Below, piece by piece: positions 44,843 through 54,235 of a stretch of DNA of 64,000 nucleotides (position 1 is its first letter; each line of letters starts with the position of its first letter). The stretch comes from Roseibium aggregatum. GTDB lineage: Bacteria > Pseudomonadota > Alphaproteobacteria > Rhizobiales > Stappiaceae. The position numbers were made by a program, and so were the translations under genes. Location: NCBI RefSeq assembly GCF_014692675.1, contig NZ_JABFCZ010000002.1, positions 186,001-250,000 of the forward strand. The letters run 5' to 3'. A model generated the notes under the pieces. That model ran no database searches. It was not told the DNA's origin and saw nothing but the letters and a program-made list of their open reading frames with translations.

Positions 44843-46648
44843 TCAGACCCGTGTGGCAACGTAGCTTCCCGGTGCGTCGCCGAGAATCTTCATGCGATAA
44901 GCGCCGGGTTTTCTGGCCTTGGCGAGGGTGGCGTCCTGATTGCGGATCCAGGCGTCCCAGTTGGGCCACCAGGAGCCGGGCGTTTCCGTTGCCTTCGCAA
45001 GCCAGTCCTCAAGCGTGCCCTGGGGCTTGCCGTTGGTCCAGTACTGGTACTTGCCCTTGGCCGGCGGATTGACGACGCCGGCGATATGTCCGGAGCCGGA
45101 CAGGACGTATTCCACCGGTCCGCCGAAACAGCCGCAGCCGACGAAAACCGATTTGGGCGGCGCGATGTGATCTTCGCGCGTGGCGAGATTGTAGATCGGG
45201 ATCTTGACCTTCTTCAGGTCGAGCTTCTGGTTGTCGATCACCATTTCGCCCTTGGAAAGCTTGTTTTCCAGGTAGCAGTTGCGCAGGTAAAACGAATGGT
45301 TGGCCGCCGGCATGCGGGTGCTGTCGGAATTCCAGTAGAGCAGGTCGAACGGGAAGGGGTCCTGGCCCTTCAGGTAGTTGTTGACCACATAGGACCAGAT
45401 CAGATCGTTGGAGCGCAGCATGTTGAAGGCGGACGCCATCTTGCTGCCGTCCAGATAGCCGCGCTCGGCCATCCGCTTTTCAAGAACCTGGATCTGCTCT
45501 TCGTCGACGAAGACCTTCAGGTCGCCGGCATGGGTGAAATCGACCTGGGTGGTGAAGAAGGTCGCCGTCTTGATCCGTTCGTCGCCCTTGGCGGCCATAT
45601 AGGCCAGGGTGACGGCCAGAAGCGTACCGCCGACGCAATAGCCGATTGCGTTGACTTCCTCCTGCCGGGTGGCGCGCTTGATGATATCGAGCGTGTTGAG
45701 GATGCCCTCCTTCATGTAGTGCTCGAAGCTCTTTTCAGCCTGGCGCTCGTCCGGATTGACCCAGGAGATCACGAACACCGTGTGACCCTGGTCGACCGCC
45801 CATTTGATGAAGGATTTTTCAGGCGTCAGGTCGAGGATGTAGAACTTGTTGATCCAGGGCGGCACGATCATCAGCGGCCGCTTCAGGACCTCGTCGGTCG
45901 TCGGCGAGTACTGGATCACCTGGCAGACGTCGTTTTCCGCGATCACCTTTCCCGGGGTGGTGCCGAGATTGACGCCGAGTTCGAACTTGGTCGGGTCGGT
46001 CTGGCGGATCTTCACGTCGCCGCGGCCGGCCTTGATGTCCTCCACCAGGTGCTGCATGCCCTTGACCAGGTTTGCGCCGTTGCTTTCCATGGTCAGGCGC
46101 AGGAGTTCCGGGTTGGTCAGGACGAAGTTCGACGGCGAAATCGCGTTGGAAATCTGCTTGACGTAGAACTCGGCCTTGTGCCGGGTGTGTTCATCGAGCT
46201 CTTCAGCCTCCAGCACCATGTCCTCGGCCCATTTGCTGGTGATCAGGTAAAGCTGCTTGATGAAGTCGAAGAACTGGTTCTCGTTCCAGTCCGGATCGGC
46301 GAAGCGCTTGTCGCGCGGCGGGGCGGTGACCGCAGGCGCGACGGTTTCACCCATCATCCGCTTCAGCGAGGAATTCCAGAGCTCGATATAGCCGGACCAC
46401 AGGCGCGACTGGGCTTCGACGGCCCGCTGGGGATCGGAAATCCAGTATTCGCTCACCTGGGCGAGCGTCTTGATGACGCCGGTCAGTTCGTCCGTGGAGT
46501 CGTGCGTAATCTCGCCCTTCTCGCGCGGCTCGATGTATGCGGCCAGTGCCTTTCCGGCATTTTCGAGCGTCTTGGCGAGGTTTTGGGCAAAGGCTTCGGG
46601 GTTGTTGATGATATACTGCAGCATGGGATGCTGACGGTCGTCGGCCAT
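44843..46648 (-). CDS. phaC: Class I poly(3-hydroxyalkanoate) synthase
   Basis: Polymerises (R)-3-hydroxyacyl-CoA into PHA storage granules. The 601 residues fit class I. The alpha/beta-hydrolase domain has the lipase-like box [10 protein letters not shown] with catalytic Cys338, the Asp in [11 protein letters not shown] and the His in [12 protein letters not shown]; the PhaC N-terminal domain includes [18 protein letters not shown] and [19 protein letters not shown]. It is transcribed alone and divergent from a lipoprotein gene. phaA, phaB and phasin genes are not in the window. Confidence 0.97.
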   Translation of the reverse strand: MADDRQHPMLQYIINNPEAFAQNLAKTLENAGKALAAYIEPREKGEITHDSTDELTGVIKTLAQVSEYWISDPQRAVEAQSRLWSGYIELWNSSLKRMMGETVAPAVTAPPRDKRFADPDWNENQFFDFIKQLYLITSKWAEDMVLEAEELDEHTRHKAEFYVKQISNAISPSNFVLTNPELLRLTMESNGANLVKGMQHLVEDIKAGRGDVKIRQTDPTKFELGVNLGTTPGKVIAENDVCQVIQYSPTTDEVLKRPLMIVPPWINKFYILDLTPEKSFIKWAVDQGHTVFVISWVNPDERQAEKSFEHYMKEGILNTLDIIKRATRQEEVNAIGYCVGGTLLAVTLAYMAAKGDERIKTATFFTTQVDFTHAGDLKVFVDEEQIQVLEKRMAERGYLDGSKMASAFNMLRSNDLIWSYVVNNYLKGQDPFPFDLLYWNSDSTRMPAANHSFYLRNCYLENKLSKGEMVIDNQKLDLKKVKIPIYNLATREDHIAPPKSVFVGCGCFGGPVEYVLSGSGHIAGVVNPPAKGKYQYWTNGKPQGTLEDWLAKATETPGSWWPNWDAWIRNQDATLAKARKPGAYRMKILGDAPGSYVATRV

Positions 46649-46680
46649 ATGCGCGCGTGTCCTCCGAACTTATCTCTTGT

Positions 46681-46707
46681 TGGCGCAATGAATGATTGCT
46701 TGCGCCA
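46681..46707. promoter_or_regulatory. Inverted repeat between phaC and the lipoprotein gene
   Basis: TGGCGCAA (46681-46688) and TTGCGCCA (46700-46707) form an 8-bp inverted repeat with an 11-base centre, 33 bases upstream of phaC in the divergent promoter region. Could be an operator for a dimeric regulator; no regulator is assigned. Confidence 0.45.
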
Positions 46708-46770
46708 GTCCCCGGCATTATCAGTCATTTATGACATATATAGTGCCGTGACGTCGATTGGGAATTACAG

Positions 46771-47151
46771 GTGACCTGGCAAACAGTGGTGTTTCTCTTC
46801 TGTCTTGGGGGCTTCCTTACGGGATGCGCGATGAGCGATGAAACCTCGCTCGTCGGTGCCCTGAATGCGGAAGAGCTGGCTGTTACGTCTGCGGCACCCG
46901 CGGCTCAGGACCAGCCGGCGCAGACGACGGAAGCGTCTTCGGCAATAGCCGCCGTCGCAAAAGCCCCGGGTCTGACCGACGATGAGCAGCGGGCGGCGAT
47001 CATGGAACACCTGAAGGCACTGGCGCTTGCCAACCAGGAACGGCCGGCCGGTTCGCTTTCGACTTCCGTTGCCGAACTGAAGCGGCTCCAGGCGACCCAC
47101 GGCGATACCGCGCTGTCGGAAATTTCCGGCGCAAATACCGCGCAAAATTAG
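46771..47151 (+). CDS. Small lipoprotein of unknown function
   Basis: 126 residues from a GTG at 46771. The N-terminus VVFLFCLGGFLTGC is a lipoprotein signal with lipobox LTGC; the mature part is Ala/Thr/Gln-rich and disordered to about residue 65, then helical (DDEQRAAIMEHLKALALAN). No domain recognised. Divergent from phaC with the inverted repeat between. Ends 125 bases before the aminotransferase gene. Confidence 0.7.
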   Translation: MTWQTVVFLFCLGGFLTGCAMSDETSLVGALNAEELAVTSAAPAAQDQPAQTTEASSAIAAVAKAPGLTDDEQRAAIMEHLKALALANQERPAGSLSTSVAELKRLQATHGDTALSEISGANTAQN

Positions 47152-47275
47152 CCGGCTCGCCTCATTAGGCTGATGCGGAATTGAAATCCTGCTGCTAAAA
47201 GAGCGCAGCCGAGCGGCAGTTCGTTCGCCGGCCCGGCAGAAACGATGAGAGTTGAGGACCACGAGGACCCGCGCC

Positions 47276-48493
47276 ATGGAGGAATTTCACAAGACACGGC
47301 GGCTTCCGCCCTATGTGTTTGAACAGGTCAACCGGCTCAAGGCGAAGGCGCGCGCGGCGGGGGCAGACATCATCGATCTCGGCATGGGCAATCCGGACCT
47401 GCCGACGCCGAAGCACATCGTCGAGAAACTGACCGAAACCGTCCAGAATCCACGCACCCACCGCTATTCCGCCTCCAAGGGCATTCCCGGATTGCGCAAG
47501 GCGCAGGCGGCCTATTACGGCCGGCGGTTCGGCGTGAAGCTCGATCCGGATACGCAGGTGGTCGCAACGCTGGGCTCCAAGGAGGGCTTTGCCAACATGG
47601 CCCAGGCGATCACCGCGCCTGGGGACGTGGTGCTGGCGCCCAATCCGAGCTATCCGATCCACACCTTCGGTTTCCTGATGGCCGGCGCCGCAATCCGTGC
47701 GATCCCCGCCGAGCCGGGGCCGGACATTTTCCATGCGCTGGAACGCGCCGTCATCCATTCGGTGCCCAAGCCGATCGCGATCATCCTGTGCTATCCGGCG
47801 AACCCGACCGCCTATTGCGCCGATCTGGACTTCTACAAGGACATTGTCGCCTTTGCGCGCAAGCACGAGATCTTCATCCTGTCGGATCTGGCCTATTCGG
47901 AGATTTATTTCACCGACACGCCGCCACCATCGGTGCTTCAGGTTCCCGGCGCCATGGATGTGACGGCGGAATTCACCTCGCTGTCCAAGACCTTCTCCAT
48001 GCCGGGCTGGCGCATGGGCTTTGCCGTCGGCAACGAGCGCCTGATCGCAGCCCTTGCCCGGGTGAAATCCTATCTCGACTATGGCGCGTTCACGCCGATC
48101 CAGGTTGCAGCCGCGGCCGCGCTCAACGGGCCGGATGACTGCATCGTCGAAACGCGGGCGATCTACAAGAAGCGCCGGGACGTGGTGATCGATTCCTTCG
48201 CCCGGGCCGGATGGGAGATGCCGGCGCCGGACGCCAGCATGTTCATCTGGGCGCCGATCCCGGAGAAATTCCGGTCTCTCGGCAGTCTGGAATTTTCCAA
48301 GCTTCTTCTGGAAAAGGCGGAAGTTGCCGTTGCGCCGGGCATCGGGTTCGGCGAATACGGGGACGATTTCGTCCGCATCGGTCTCGTCGAGAATGAGCAG
48401 CGCCTGCGTCAGGCCGCGCGGAATATTCGCCGGTTCCTTGAAACCGCGGACGAAACATTGCACAACGTGGTCCCGCTCGGGGCTTCCCGCTGA
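47276..48493 (+). CDS. Class I aminotransferase (AlaC / LL-DAP aminotransferase-like)
   Basis: PLP fold-type I enzyme of 405 residues. Motifs: IIDLGMGNPDLPTPKHIVEK, YSASKGIPGLRKAQAAYYG, CYPANPTAYCADLDFY, and the PLP lysine Lys238 in TSLSKTFSMPGWRMGF. The pattern matches the alanine transaminase AlaC group often placed upstream of homoserine dehydrogenase in alphaproteobacteria. ATG at 47276 follows GAGGAC. hom starts 29 bases later, so the two are likely an operon linking pyruvate/alanine or aspartate-family amino acids. Confidence 0.92.
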   Translation: MEEFHKTRRLPPYVFEQVNRLKAKARAAGADIIDLGMGNPDLPTPKHIVEKLTETVQNPRTHRYSASKGIPGLRKAQAAYYGRRFGVKLDPDTQVVATLGSKEGFANMAQAITAPGDVVLAPNPSYPIHTFGFLMAGAAIRAIPAEPGPDIFHALERAVIHSVPKPIAIILCYPANPTAYCADLDFYKDIVAFARKHEIFILSDLAYSEIYFTDTPPPSVLQVPGAMDVTAEFTSLSKTFSMPGWRMGFAVGNERLIAALARVKSYLDYGAFTPIQVAAAAALNGPDDCIVETRAIYKKRRDVVIDSFARAGWEMPAPDASMFIWAPIPEKFRSLGSLEFSKLLLEKAEVAVAPGIGFGEYGDDFVRIGLVENEQRLRQAARNIRRFLETADETLHNVVPLGASR

Positions 48494-48522
48494 TTTCTGA
48501 TACGAACTGGAATTCCTAAAAT

Positions 48523-49848
48523 ATGGCAGATGCTTTGAAAGTCGGGGTCGCCGGCCTTGGAACCGTAGGAGCTTCCGTGGTCCGGCTGCTCGCCATGCAT
48601 GGAGACATGATCGGCCGCAAGAGCGGCCGGTCGGTGAAAGTGACTGCCGTGTGCGCGCGCGACAAGACCCGCGACCGGGGCATCGACGTCTCCGGTCTCG
48701 ACTGGTTCACCGATGCGGTGGAAATGGCGGAAAAGGCTGATATCGACGTCTTCGTCGAGCTGATCGGCGGCGACAGCGGCCCGGCCGAAGTCAGTGTGCG
48801 GACGGCGCTGGCCAGCGGCAAGCACGTGGTGACCGCAAACAAGGCGTTGCTTGCCCGCCACGGTGTGGATCTGGCGAAGCTCGCCGAAGAACATGAGGTC
48901 TGCCTGAACTACGAGGCGGCGGTGGCCGGAGGCATTCCGATCGTCAAGACGCTGCGCGAATCCATGTCCGGCAACGAGATTTCGCGCGTCTACGGTATCC
49001 TGAACGGCACCTGCAATTACATTCTGACCCGGATGGAAGCCGAGGGCATCAGCTTCGAGAACTGCCTTGCCGACGCGCAGCGGCTCGGTTACGCCGAAGC
49101 CGATCCGACCTTCGACATCGAAGGCAACGATACGGCGCACAAGTTGGCCATCCTCACCAGCCTGGCCTTCGGCACGGAGATCGCCGACGACAGTATCTAT
49201 ATCGAGGGCATCACCTCGATCACGACGGCCGACATCCAGGCCGCGGACGAACTCGGCTACCGGATCAAGCTCCTGGGCGTGGCGCAGCGGACCGATACAG
49301 GCATCGAGCAGCGCGTGCATCCGACCATGGTTCCGAAGTCCTCCGCCATCGCGCGGATCGACGGCGTCTTGAACGCGGTGGCCGTCGACGGCGACTTTGT
49401 CGGTGAAATCGTCCTGGTCGGCCCCGGCGCCGGCGGTGAAGCAACGGCCTCCTCCGTTGTTGCCGATATCGCGGATATCGCCCGCGGCGACGAGACCCCG
49501 GTGCTCGGCATGCCGGCGAAGGACCTGAAGGAATACAAGCGGGCCCGCATGCGCCTGCACGAGGGCGGCTATTACATGCGCCTGTCCGTCTACGACCGGC
49601 CGGGAGCCTTCGCCGAAATCGCGCGCTGCATGGCCGAGGCGGGGATTTCGCTGGAGTCGATCGTTCAGCGCCGGCACCGGGCGCCGGGCGATGACGATCA
49701 CAAGGCTGAGGATGTCGCGCCTCAGCCTGTCATACTTATTACCTATGAAACGACGGAAGTTGCGGTTAAAGAGGCGCTTGAAGTGATTATGTCGAAGGGC
49801 GTGGTCGCCGACAAGCCGCAGATGATCCGCATCGAAAAGCTGAAATAA
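48523..49848 (+). CDS. hom: Homoserine dehydrogenase
   Basis: NAD(P)H-dependent reduction of aspartate semialdehyde to homoserine, branch point to threonine and methionine. The 441 residues have the Rossmann motif VGVAGLGTVGASVVRLLAMH, the catalytic region GIPIVKTLRESMSGNEISRV and ILNGTCNYIL, YAEADPTFDIEGNDTAHKLA, and a C-terminal ACT domain beginning YYMRLSVYDRPGAFAEIARC, expected to mediate threonine feedback. Its product feeds the O-acetylhomoserine route in which the metY-like enzyme elsewhere in the window acts. Confidence 0.96.
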   Translation: MADALKVGVAGLGTVGASVVRLLAMHGDMIGRKSGRSVKVTAVCARDKTRDRGIDVSGLDWFTDAVEMAEKADIDVFVELIGGDSGPAEVSVRTALASGKHVVTANKALLARHGVDLAKLAEEHEVCLNYEAAVAGGIPIVKTLRESMSGNEISRVYGILNGTCNYILTRMEAEGISFENCLADAQRLGYAEADPTFDIEGNDTAHKLAILTSLAFGTEIADDSIYIEGITSITTADIQAADELGYRIKLLGVAQRTDTGIEQRVHPTMVPKSSAIARIDGVLNAVAVDGDFVGEIVLVGPGAGGEATASSVVADIADIARGDETPVLGMPAKDLKEYKRARMRLHEGGYYMRLSVYDRPGAFAEIARCMAEAGISLESIVQRRHRAPGDDDHKAEDVAPQPVILITYETTEVAVKEALEVIMSKGVVADKPQMIRIEKLK

Positions 49849-49912
49849 CAATTGCTTTATGCGGGCTGGCGCTTCGAGCGCGCCCTTAGGGACAGAGGGA
49901 CTGGAGATTTTG

Positions 49913-50908
49913 ATGTCGAAAACTGATGCCGGCGGAAGCGCAGCACTGGATCGCATTCTGACGCTTGAACTGGCACGCGTTGCCGAACGTGCCGCGGTAT
50001 CGGCTGCGCGCCTGCGCGGCCATGGCGACGAAATGGCGGCCGACCAGGCGGCCGTGGATGCCATGCGGCGCGAACTGAACCGCCTGCCGATCGACGGTAC
50101 CGTCGTGATCGGCGAGGGCGAACGCGACGAAGCGCCGATGCTTTATATCGGTGAGAACGTCGGCACCAAGAAGGGGCCGAAGGTCGACATCGCGCTGGAT
50201 CCGCTGGAAGGCACAACCATTTGCGCCAAGAACCTGCCGAATTCCCTGGCCGTTATCGCCATGGCGCCGGCAGGCGACCTTTTGAATGCGCCGGACAGCT
50301 ATATGGACAAGATTGCCATCGGGCCCGGCTATCCCGCCGGCCTGATCGATCTGGATGCGCCGATTGCCGAGAACCTGGCCGCCGTGGCCAGGGAAAAGGG
50401 CGTGAAGATCAACGAGGTTACCGCCTGTGTGCTCGACCGTCCGCGCCATGCCCGGCTGATCGAGGACATCCGCGCCACGGGCGCGGCCATCCGCCTGATC
50501 GGCGACGGTGACGTGGCCGGGGTGATCCACACCACCGATCCGGAAGAAACCGGCATCGACATCTATGCCGGCATCGGCGGAGCGCCGGAAGGCGTCCTGG
50601 CCGCCGCCGCGCTGCGTTGTATCGGCGGCCAGATGCAGACCCGCCTCGTCATCACCCGTGACGAGCAGGTGGAACGCGCCCACCGCATGGGGATCGACGA
50701 CATTTCCCGCAAGTTCACTCTTGAGGAAATGGCCGGACCCGATGTGCTGTTTGCCGCCACCGGCGTGACCGACGGCAACATGCTGCAGGGCGTGCGTTTC
50801 GGCCGGAACTGCATAACGACCCATACGGTCGTCATGCGCTCGTCCACCGGCACCGTGCGTTACCTTAAGGCGCAGCACACGCAGCTGGAAAAATTCCACC
50901 TCGATTGA
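49913..50908 (+). CDS. glpX: Class II fructose-1,6-bisphosphatase
   Basis: Gluconeogenic phosphatase of the GlpX family, 331 residues from the ATG at 49913 (GGAG 7 bases upstream). Motifs include GTVVIGEGERDEAPMLYIGE, IALDPLEGTTICAKN (metal-binding Asp and Glu), GAAIRLIGDGDVAG and DIYAGIGGAPEGVLAAAALR. The hom-glpX-recJ order is common in Rhizobiales. Confidence 0.96.
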   Translation: MSKTDAGGSAALDRILTLELARVAERAAVSAARLRGHGDEMAADQAAVDAMRRELNRLPIDGTVVIGEGERDEAPMLYIGENVGTKKGPKVDIALDPLEGTTICAKNLPNSLAVIAMAPAGDLLNAPDSYMDKIAIGPGYPAGLIDLDAPIAENLAAVAREKGVKINEVTACVLDRPRHARLIEDIRATGAAIRLIGDGDVAGVIHTTDPEETGIDIYAGIGGAPEGVLAAAALRCIGGQMQTRLVITRDEQVERAHRMGIDDISRKFTLEEMAGPDVLFAATGVTDGNMLQGVRFGRNCITTHTVVMRSSTGTVRYLKAQHTQLEKFHLD

Positions 50909-50959
50909 GGACAGGCGATTGATGTTGGGCGGACTGCTCCCGACAGGAAAGAAGACCCC

Positions 50960-52795
50960 ATGAACGGCCCGACCGGCAGTGACGGTTCGGGCCGTCTTGT
51001 TCTGGGCGTTGCCCGCTCGGCCAATGACAATGCCTGGCGGGAACGGCTCGACCAGGCGCAGGCCCTCAACGCCATGACGATCGCGCAGCGGCTCGGCGTG
51101 CCGGATGTGCTGGCGCGGGTCATGGCGGCGCGCGGTGTGGAGCCGGAAGGAGCCGAAGACTTCCTGGCGCCCTCGCTGAAGATGCTGATGCCGGACCCGT
51201 CCCGGCTGGTCGACATGGACGCGGCCGTCGAGCGCGTTGCCGATGCGGTGCAAGGCGGCACGAAGATCGCGATTTTCGGCGACTACGATGTGGACGGAGC
51301 GACCTCGTCGGCCATTCTCGCCAAATACCTGCGCTGGCTGGGGCTTGATCCGGTCATCCACATTCCGGACCGGATCATCGAAGGCTACGGACCGAACGGT
51401 CCCGCAATCGAGGCCCTGAAGGAAGGCGGGGCGGGGTTGCTCGTCACGGTCGACTGCGGCAGCACCTCGTTCGAGGCGTTCGAGGTTTCCAGGCAACTAG
51501 GACTTGAGGTGGTCGTCATCGATCATCACCAGGTCGGCGAGGAACTGCCGAAAGTCCGGGCGCTGGTCAACCCGAACCGGCAGGACGATCTGTCGGGGCA
51601 GGGGCATCTGGCTGCCGTCGGCGTCACCTTTCTGTTCCTGGTCGGGCTGAACCGGGAGCTCCGGCGGCGCGGGTTTTTCCAGGGGCATGGCTTCCAGGGA
51701 CGAGGCGAACCGGACCTGATGGCCCTTCTGGATCTGGTCGCTCTCGGTACGGTGTGCGACGTGGTGCCGCTCAAGGGGCTCAACCGCGCCTATGTCACCC
51801 GGGGGCTTGCGGTCATGCACAAGCGGCTCAATCCGGGACTGGCCTCGCTCGCCGATGCCGCGCGAGTTGCGGGAAAGCCCGCGCCCTATCACCTGGGCTT
51901 CCTGCTCGGACCCCGGATCAACGCCGGCGGACGCATCGGCGATGCGGCGCTGGGCGCACGGCTCCTGACCTGCGACGATGGCTACGAGGCTCGCGAGATC
52001 GCCGCCCGGCTCGACCAGCTCAATACCGAACGCCAGGCGATGGAAGCCGTCATGCTGGAGCAGGCCGGCGCCCAGGCGGCCATTGCGCTCGAACAGGGCG
52101 ACCTGGCGGTGCTGATCACCGGTTCCGACGACTGGCATCCGGGCATCGTCGGACTGATCGCCTCGCGCCTCAAGGAGGCCCACCGCAGGCCGGCCTTCGC
52201 GGTCGCCTTCGATGAAACCGGCAAGGGGACCGGATCCGGACGGTCTATCCAGGGTGTCGACCTCGGCAAGGCCGTGCGCCAGGCGGTCGACCTGAAGCTC
52301 CTGGAAAAGGGCGGCGGTCACGCCATGGCTGCGGGTCTGACGGTCATGCGCGACAAGCTCGACGACCTGACCGCCTATTTCAACGAAACGCTGGCTGAGG
52401 ATGTGGAAGAGGCGGCGTCGAAACGCGACCTGAAGATCGACGGCGCGCTGACGGCGACCGGCGCGACGCTGGACCTGATGGAAAAACTGGAGCAGGCAGG
52501 CCCTTTCGGCGCCGGTCATCCTGAGCCGGTGTTCGCCTTTCCGGCCCATCGGGTCGCTTTTGCCGACGTGGTCGGCAAGGGGCATGTGCGTGCCAGTATT
52601 GCCGCCCCGGACGGAACGACCCTCAAGGCGATATCCTTCAAGGCCGATGACAAGCCGCACGGCAAGATGCTGCTGGAGGGGCGGGGCCGGAACCTGCATG
52701 TGGCCGGAACGCTTTCGATCGATACCTGGCAGGGCAGTCCGAAGGTGCAGCTTCGCATCCTGGATGTGGCGGACCCGCAGAAAGTGCGGGTCTGA
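50960..52795 (+). CDS. recJ: Single-stranded-DNA-specific exonuclease RecJ
   Basis: 5'-3' ssDNA exonuclease of the DHH superfamily used in recombination and mismatch repair. The 611 residues show motif I FGDYDVDGATSSAILAKYL, motif III VVIDHHQVGEELP, LVNPNRQDD, the DHHA1 motif GRSIQGVDLGKAVRQAV with EKGGGHAMAAGLTV, and a C-terminal OB-like domain (GPFGAGHPEPVFAF, VRASIAAPDGTTLKAISF). An N-terminal stretch of about 20 residues precedes the conserved region; the ATG at 50960 is the only good candidate. Confidence 0.96.
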   Translation: MNGPTGSDGSGRLVLGVARSANDNAWRERLDQAQALNAMTIAQRLGVPDVLARVMAARGVEPEGAEDFLAPSLKMLMPDPSRLVDMDAAVERVADAVQGGTKIAIFGDYDVDGATSSAILAKYLRWLGLDPVIHIPDRIIEGYGPNGPAIEALKEGGAGLLVTVDCGSTSFEAFEVSRQLGLEVVVIDHHQVGEELPKVRALVNPNRQDDLSGQGHLAAVGVTFLFLVGLNRELRRRGFFQGHGFQGRGEPDLMALLDLVALGTVCDVVPLKGLNRAYVTRGLAVMHKRLNPGLASLADAARVAGKPAPYHLGFLLGPRINAGGRIGDAALGARLLTCDDGYEAREIAARLDQLNTERQAMEAVMLEQAGAQAAIALEQGDLAVLITGSDDWHPGIVGLIASRLKEAHRRPAFAVAFDETGKGTGSGRSIQGVDLGKAVRQAVDLKLLEKGGGHAMAAGLTVMRDKLDDLTAYFNETLAEDVEEAASKRDLKIDGALTATGATLDLMEKLEQAGPFGAGHPEPVFAFPAHRVAFADVVGKGHVRASIAAPDGTTLKAISFKADDKPHGKMLLEGRGRNLHVAGTLSIDTWQGSPKVQLRILDVADPQKVRV

Positions 52796-52803
52796 GGGTC
52801 CTG

Positions 52804-52827
52804 TTAAACATGCTTAACCGCCGTTAA
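52804..52827 (+). promoter_or_regulatory. Three TTAA motifs at exact 10-base period
   Basis: TTAAAC at 52804, TTAACC at 52814 and TTAACC at 52824 are spaced by exactly one DNA turn, 63 bases before the next gene's start. CtrA sites are TTAA-N7-TTAA (11-base period), so these do not match that consensus exactly. A site for another cooperative regulator is possible. Confidence 0.45.
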
Positions 52828-52889
52828 CCAATTGGAAACGTCCCCGGGCCTAGCCTTTTTGCAGGCAGAAGGAATCGCCGGGGGCTGAC

Positions 52890-53090
52890 ATGCACGCTCA
52901 GGAAGAGCTGAAGAACCTTTTCACCGAAATCGAACAATCCAGCGACCGGGCGCTTGCCGGACTGCAGAAGGTCCGCGCGACCGCGAAGCTGCAGGCCTTG
53001 CCGAGCAACCGGCAGATGATGGCGCTGCAGGCGGCTTTCCTCGGTGCGCTGGCCTCGCTGATGGCGCTCTGGATCAGCCGCGGGGCCTAG
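52890..53090 (+). CDS. Small tail-anchored protein, unknown
   Basis: 66 residues: a charged amphipathic helix (EELKNLFTEIEQSSDRALAG), a basic middle (QKVRATAKLQALPSNRQ), and one C-terminal hydrophobic helix (MALQAAFLGALASLMALWI) ending SRGA. This is the topology of a tail-anchored inner membrane protein. The start follows GGGGGC-type purines at 52879-52885. No family recognised. Three phased TTAA motifs lie upstream. Confidence 0.6.
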   Translation: MHAQEELKNLFTEIEQSSDRALAGLQKVRATAKLQALPSNRQMMALQAAFLGALASLMALWISRGA

Positions 53091-53183
53091 AGCATCGGGC
53101 GATAACGTCGCCGGATCCTCTTTACGTGTCCTGAAATATCGGGCAGAGGTGACATGAGTTGCACCTTGCCCGGAGCCTTTTGA

Positions 53184-54080
53184 ATGCAGGACTACGCCAT
53201 CGCCTTGTGTGCGCTCAATCTCGGCTTCGCTCCCGGGTCGCCTGCCGCGTTCGCTCAGCACATCGAAGAGAAAATGGCGAAAGCCGCCCGGCAGGGCGCG
53301 CGGTTTGTCGTTTTTCCCGAATATGCCATCGAGGCAGCGCTCGCCTGGAAACCGGCGGATCTTCCGCCAACCGGGGAGATGGCTTTTCTTGCCGACGCCG
53401 GCGCGGACCTGATCGAATTGCTGAGGCCCTTTCCGGTACGACACGGAATTTCCCTGCTTTGCGGCTCCATGCCTGTCGTCTGTGAAGGCGGGCATTCCAA
53501 CACGGCGGTTCTTCTGACCGCAGACGGTCGTGAGATCCGGCAGGAGAAACTGTCGCTGACCCCCGGAGAGCAGGACGCGGACAGCTGGGATCTGACACCG
53601 GGAACCACGCTGAACGTCTTCGAACTGGACGGCCTGCGCATGGCGATCCTGATCTGCCTCGATGTGGAGATGCCGGCGCTCTCGTGTCTGCTGGCGCCGG
53701 AGAAGCTCGATCTTCTGCTGGTGCCGTCCATGACGGAAAAGCTCTCCGGCTATCACCGGGTCTTCGGCTGCGCGAAAGCACGGGCGGTGGAGCTGATGAC
53801 GGCCGTTGCCGTGTGCGGAACCGTGGGCGCGGCGAAGGGCACGACCCAAATGCCGACCAATGTCTCAGGCGCGTCCCTGTTTCTGCCTTGCGAGGAGGAA
53901 TTGGGCTTTACAGGCATCGGCGCTGAAATCGCTCCGACGGGCGGGGAAGGGGGCGAGGAGCCCTTCCTGATTGCGAACGTGCCGGTTGAGACATTACGCA
54001 CACTCCGCGGAGGGTCGGCGGAGGTCTGGCCCGGATCCTGGTCGGCAGGCCATATCAATGTCATGCGGGAAGCCGGCTAA
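53184..54080 (+). CDS. Nitrilase-superfamily carbon-nitrogen hydrolase
   Basis: 298-residue amidohydrolase with the Glu-Lys-Cys triad visible: Glu46 in VVFPEYAIEAAL, Lys122 in EIRQEKLSLTPGEQD and Cys158 in AILICLDVEMPAL. The conserved HSNTAVLLTADGREIRQEK strand before the Lys is typical of omega-amidase/aliphatic amidase-like branches. The exact substrate is not inferable. It stands alone between the small membrane gene and the NUDIX gene. Confidence 0.92.
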   Translation: MQDYAIALCALNLGFAPGSPAAFAQHIEEKMAKAARQGARFVVFPEYAIEAALAWKPADLPPTGEMAFLADAGADLIELLRPFPVRHGISLLCGSMPVVCEGGHSNTAVLLTADGREIRQEKLSLTPGEQDADSWDLTPGTTLNVFELDGLRMAILICLDVEMPALSCLLAPEKLDLLLVPSMTEKLSGYHRVFGCAKARAVELMTAVAVCGTVGAAKGTTQMPTNVSGASLFLPCEEELGFTGIGAEIAPTGGEGGEEPFLIANVPVETLRTLRGGSAEVWPGSWSAGHINVMREAG

Positions 54081-54235
54081 ATTTCCCATTGAGAATTTTC
54101 GCTAGGGGAATTAAGCAAGATTTCACAAAATGCGCACAATGTGCACTTATTGCTGGACATCGCATCGGCTTGGGCGTATTTCCCTAAGTGAAAATCCTTA
54201 TTCCGATTCCCGATAAACCCGCCCGATAGACCCGG

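Noticed and set aside
45086..46774. Long plus-strand open frame (over 500 codons) opposite phaC, and similar ones opposite glyA, hppA, recJ and the sugar transferase
   Set aside because: They are antisense shadows in GC-rich DNA. The opposite strand has a recognised protein with intact motifs, and the shadow translations are rich in Arg/Gly/His/Asp with no domain.
52804..52827. CtrA binding site
   Set aside because: The TTAA spacing is 6 bases, not the 7 bases of the CtrA consensus; kept only as an unusual phased motif.
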